NCBI GenBank assembly: GCA_018806915.1
Contig: JAGKQI010000084.1
Location: 806,001-870,000 of the forward strand
Reading direction: 5' to 3'
From: Phytophthora colocasiae
Taxonomy: Eukaryota; Oomycota; Peronosporomycetes; Peronosporales; Peronosporaceae
Length of the DNA stretch: 64,000 nt
The notes beneath the pieces are model-generated. The model saw only the letters and a list, made by a program, of their open reading frames with translations, did not search any database and was not told where the DNA came from. This document shows positions 60,787-64,000 of this stretch, one piece after another (position 1 is the first letter of the stretch; every line of letters begins with the position of its first letter). Position numbers and translations under genes: made by a program.

Positions 60787-61640
60787 TTACTGATACTGGA
60801 AGCAGGTATCTTGGCGGCCGATAGTATCTGGGTTCGGAGAGGGTGTGATTGGCCTTCCTCCCCATGTGATCTGGATCCAAAGCACCGCGCCTTTTGGTGT
60901 CAATTTTTTGCCGGAGAACACAACTCGTCCGAACAGCTTCTCATTCTGCTTTTGCGTCCAAATGGTCAGATTCTTGGGAGCGAGCGTCTTCGCGCTAGAC
61001 GTCTTAACGACAGGCTGCGTTGCGGCTGGCTTTTTCGTCTTTTGCTGCTTGCCTTCAGCTGGTGCTGGGCTCGATACTGCTTCAGCAACAGACTCCGTCT
61101 GTCGTCGTAGCTTTGGCGGCAGGCCGAGGCTTTGACGGGGTCTTTGCCACAGCCAAACCTGGGCTGGCTGTTGTCTGGGCGGCTTCTGTAGCAGCGGGGA
61201 GTGGGACACTTGGTAAAGGGCCGAACGCCAGCCACCCTTGGCGGCGGCAATAGCTCATCAACTGCTATCGCCTGCGTAACATAACTGTGTTAGCTCGAGT
61301 ACGTATGTAACAGCACAATTATACTCCCCGAGGAGTAATCGACTCCTTCTTTTCCCTTCAAACTGCCGCCCGGTGGCAGGTACCTGCGGTCATCGCTCAG
61401 GCCTAGTGACTTTGCGAAACGACCAGCCCTTCTTGGTCAGCTCGTTCCAGATTTGGGCTAGCGTTTTCTCGGTAGCCTCTCCTAAGGCGGGAGTGATGGT
61501 CTCTCTTGCGGTGTAGATCTTGGAATGAAAGGCTGGCAGCCATGGGATCCGAAATATGCATTTTTTCAGCACTAGAATCAAGAAGCGTCCATGCATTATG
61601 CCTACTTGTGCTAGATGGGCCCGCATAAATAATGCACAGT
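60787..61640 (-). pseudogene. piggyBac element N-terminal domain, frameshifted
   Basis: At 61626-61390 the frame reads EKTLAQIWNELTKKGWSFRK and then a stop. One frame over it continues GLSDDRRYLPPGGSLKGKEG (about 61395-61325), completing a W-x-L...GW...YLPPGG...G-type domain that I associate with oomycete piggyBac-related proteins. A further piece (61209-60787) is Lys/Gln/Pro-rich with NLTIWTQKQNEKLFGRVVFS. At least one single-base frameshift separates the first two, so this gene cannot be translated whole. Confidence 0.55.
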
Positions 61641-61694
61641 ATGTCCATTAATGGGAAAATGCAGTCACGTATTACTACTGGTAGTACCAGGCCA

Positions 61695-63331
61695 CTAGTG
61701 CACCAGCTCCACGCCCCAATACTCCCGGTTTACCTTTAGGAACAGTGTAGCTTCTAACATAATCGGGTTTAGAGCATTACGATCCAGTCCGAGGGCGAGC
61801 CTCGCCACGCTGAAAAGGCGTTTTGCTATGTTAGACGTTGGCAAGACGGCCTGTGCGAGTGTGTAAGTGTCTTTGGACACCTTGGCTCGCTTAAGAACAC
61901 GATCCGCGAACCCCAGCTAAGGTTCATCACTTGAAGGGGCGCCTGAGCATCGAGTGCGTCGGTCGCGAAGCTTGCGGACTGAGTCGACCTCGGCAGTGGT
62001 CATGTCGGCAGCACGCTCTTGCTGAATCTTGGTGACGGCGGTTTCGAAGTTCGGGCTGCCAACTATAGCAGCGTCCGAAGCTAAACCATGAAAATTAATA
62101 TCGATAGTAGTAAGCATCATTAATACTTTGCAAAAAACCACCACACAAATTTTCCAAGATATGTTTGGACCTCCGGAAAAACACCGATGAGGGCGTCGAA
62201 CAGCGCCCGCACTTCTGCCATGGTAATGTCCTCCGATTGGATCTTCTTCGACACGGACTCTATATCTTCAGGTTGCTGAGCAGGGATTTTAGCCGCTTGG
62301 TCTGCTGTTGTTGGCAGGAGCTCAGACATCGCTTCGTCCTCTTGGTCAATGTGGGCCCGAAGCTCAAAGAACCGCGAAAGCATCAAAAACGCTGAGCTCC
62401 AGCGTGTGTCTTGGCGCAGGACTGGAATAGCCCAAAAGTAATATATCAAAATAATATAAAATAGTATTAGTACCAAAGTAATACCTTATCAAAGCAACTG
62501 CCTTTGAGTGGTTGAGCGTTCGAAGATTGACCATGATCTGTTGAATATTGTTCATGTCGGTGTCGTGCTTCTGGAGGAGTACTTTCACAGCCAGATTGAG
62601 ACGGTGAGATGCACACCCGACCAGTGGGCATCCCATGAGCCGCGCTAGCCGCTTATTGACGGCAGAGTTGTCTTCGATGAGGAAAACAACCTGCTCAGTC
62701 GTCTTTCCGAAGTACGACAGCACCTCCTTGATGGCCGACTTGTGCGTGGTGGCATCATGCGAGTCGTCGGGGTTGTAGATTATTGGTGCTATCGAAAGCA
62801 GAGGTTTTTTTGCGACGCCATCAACTACATAGGTAGCGAACACAGCCAGATAGTACTCCGAACCGTGTGTCCAGCCGTCAAAAACGATACCGAAGGTGTC
62901 AGGTAGCTCTGCTGCGATGGTCTTTTCAATTGCTGTCGTGAGAGACAGTAGTGTTGAGGCGGATATCTTGCAGAGCTTGGTATAACTACAAATAATAATT
63001 CAGTAGTAGTTGTAGTTAGTACAATCAAGAAGAATTACGAAAATAGCAATCTATACCGTCTCGTGTGTGGGTCTTCTACAAAAGAGAGTGGCAGATTGCT
63101 TGTCACCACCCACTCAATCCACCCGAAGCGCATCTGAGCCTTGTGGCTCACCCACGACCTCAGTGACCCCGTCTCGCCGGCGGTGGCTCCGTCCATTTGA
63201 GACTTGTAGTCCAAGTGCTTGACCTTCACATGCTGGGCCAAGTTTGTGTAGCCTCTACCACTCACTTGCTTGTACTCTCTCGAACCAACCTTGCACCTGT
63301 AGTACTGTGTCGGCTCACCGTTGTCGTCCAT
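61695..63331 (-). pseudogene. hAT transposase pseudogene (hAT-3), intron-bearing
   Basis: A third hAT transposase, in pieces: BED-type finger (YRCKVGSREYKQVSGRGYTNL, 63331-63035), then FDGWTHGSEYYLAVFATYVV and VGCASHRLNLAV (to about 62484), TRWSSAFLMLSRFFELR (about 62420-62120), SPNFETAVTKIQQER (about 62060), and the hATC segment VLPTSNIAKRLFSVARLAL (61880-61695). Between the first and second pieces a GT-AG intron (about 63060-62979) splices with correct phase (TRR|YTKLC). A second apparent 72-nt intron near 62,480-62,413 leaves the frame off by one. The first zinc-finger Cys pair is altered (CKVG). No TIRs found. Confidence 0.75.
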
Positions 63332-63925
63332 GAGCGCCGTGAAAAAGTACCGAGCTATCTGCTCGGACAGATACTCAGGGCGAGGTGAAGGGGCATGCCA
63401 TTGACACGTTGCTAATTACGATTTTTCGAGTGGATATGGACGTTACGCTGTGATGTGATTGGACGTACACTGGGTTGTGGGAGAAAGGGAGATGTGGGAC
63501 GAGGTTATGTCTTGTGTGACAATATGATGGGTCTGTGGAAGAATTGCCGGCTATATATATTAACCTTCACCTGTACTGCAAAGGGGCCCAAGAGATCAGA
63601 AGTGTTCCTCGGAAAAGTGCACAAACTCCGAGAGACAACAACACTCAGTCTGATCGCCGGACTTTCCCCGACGATGAGTGCCTAAAGGTTGGCAGAAAGT
63701 CTCTCAGAAGAATGTATCTCTGAGAGACCTCATCCCGTTGCCGTCCTGTGTGACGATGATGGTTCAAGGAATACAGTTATACCCACAAGATACCAAGTAT
63801 CGCGCACCGGACGTAGCGCACCCCGCGCATATCCCAACTGGATTTTGTGCGTTGCAGCATACGTGCTCCGCACCCTGAAAACACTCATGGATTTCTGATA
63901 TCACGCATGGAAACTCTGATCACAC
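63332..63925. other. Right-edge region, no gene recognised
   Basis: About 590 bp with only short ORFs. It should contain the 5' end of hAT-3, but no CAGGG-type terminus could be placed with confidence. Confidence 0.4.
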
Positions 63926-64000
63926 CATGAAGTCTGACGTACATGAGTCCGACGTACATGAAGTCCGACGTACATGAGTCCGATGTACATGAGTCTGACG
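63926..64000. repeat. Tandem repeat, 15-16 bp unit, truncated by window end
   Basis: Five consecutive variants of CATGA(A)GTCCGACGTA, each 15-16 bp, differing by an A insertion and C/T changes. The array continues beyond position 64000. Confidence 0.8.

Larger units (their letters stand above)
58851..61640 (-). mobile_element. Degraded piggyBac-like element
   Basis: Minus-strand remnants of one transposase occupy this span: a broken N-terminal domain (about 61626-61300), an acidic linker and a mostly intact DDE/C-terminal part (60154-59066). The proposed left end is the CCCCTCTACTACGG following the TTAA at 58847. I could not find a matching inverted repeat at the right end, so that boundary is approximate. 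Confidence 0.6.

Noticed and set aside
61560..63660. Terminal inverted repeats of hAT-3
   Set aside because: Several CAGG words occur near the expected ends, but none pairs with a matching partner and an 8-bp duplication.
63674..63898. Short ORFs near the right edge
   Set aside because: Under 70 codons, overlapping in different frames, no domain.
1..64000. tRNA, rRNA or CRISPR features
   Set aside because: No A/B-box pair with a cloverleaf, no rRNA motif and no spaced direct-repeat array was found; the only GTTCGAA-like words lie inside coding sequence.

Overview
The window is nuclear DNA of an oomycete, most likely Phytophthora or a close relative. The evidence is dense genes on both strands, short GT-AG introns of about 60-100 nt, a fused indole-glycerol-phosphate synthase/PRA isomerase gene, a giant polypeptide with four cyclic-nucleotide-binding channel repeats, and oomycete-type hAT, piggyBac, Copia and Mutator-like elements. 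No lineage call can be proved without a database search.

Layout. 0-26.7 kb is a gene-rich block. It holds a RING-H2/PX protein (-), a deaminase-fold protein with a split active site (-), a MITE, a two-exon ankyrin-repeat protein (-) divergent from a 2433-residue four-repeat CNBD channel (+), a convergent pair of paralogous Cid1/TUTase-type nucleotidyltransferases (+/-), two AT-hook/zinc-ribbon paralogues (+ and -) flanking a three-exon Qc-SNARE gene (-), and UreF (-). 26.8-28.6 kb is a complete Pack-MULE-like element with terminal inverted repeats (TIRs) and a 9-bp target duplication; it carries SR-rich and succinate-dehydrogenase fragments plus a deleted transposase. 28.6-34.4 kb is a tandem duplicate of a multi-pass membrane protein gene; the first copy is cut by an hAT transposon with an exact 8-bp duplication.

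34.8-50.3 kb is a second gene block: two cis-prenyltransferase paralogues (+) around a TrmB-type tRNA methyltransferase (-), ADA2 (+), the TrpC-TrpF fusion (+), a DUF3605-like gene (+), a leucine-rich-repeat protein (+), a possible small gene (+), a sodium:dicarboxylate/amino-acid symporter (+) and the kinetochore protein Nuf2 (-). From 50.6 kb to the end the DNA is almost entirely mobile: a degraded hAT copy, unrecognised AT-rich DNA, a young Copia element with near-identical 249-bp LTRs, a degraded piggyBac-like element, an intron-bearing degraded hAT copy, and a tandem repeat running off the right edge.

The genes are not co-operonic. They are individual eukaryotic transcription units: housekeeping (UreF, TrmB, ADA2, Nuf2, TrpC/F, dolichol synthesis), RNA tailing (TUTases), vesicle fusion (SNARE) and ion transport. 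Exon joins below were worked out by hand from splice consensus, frame and, where available, comparison between paralogues inside the window; they are not transcript-supported.
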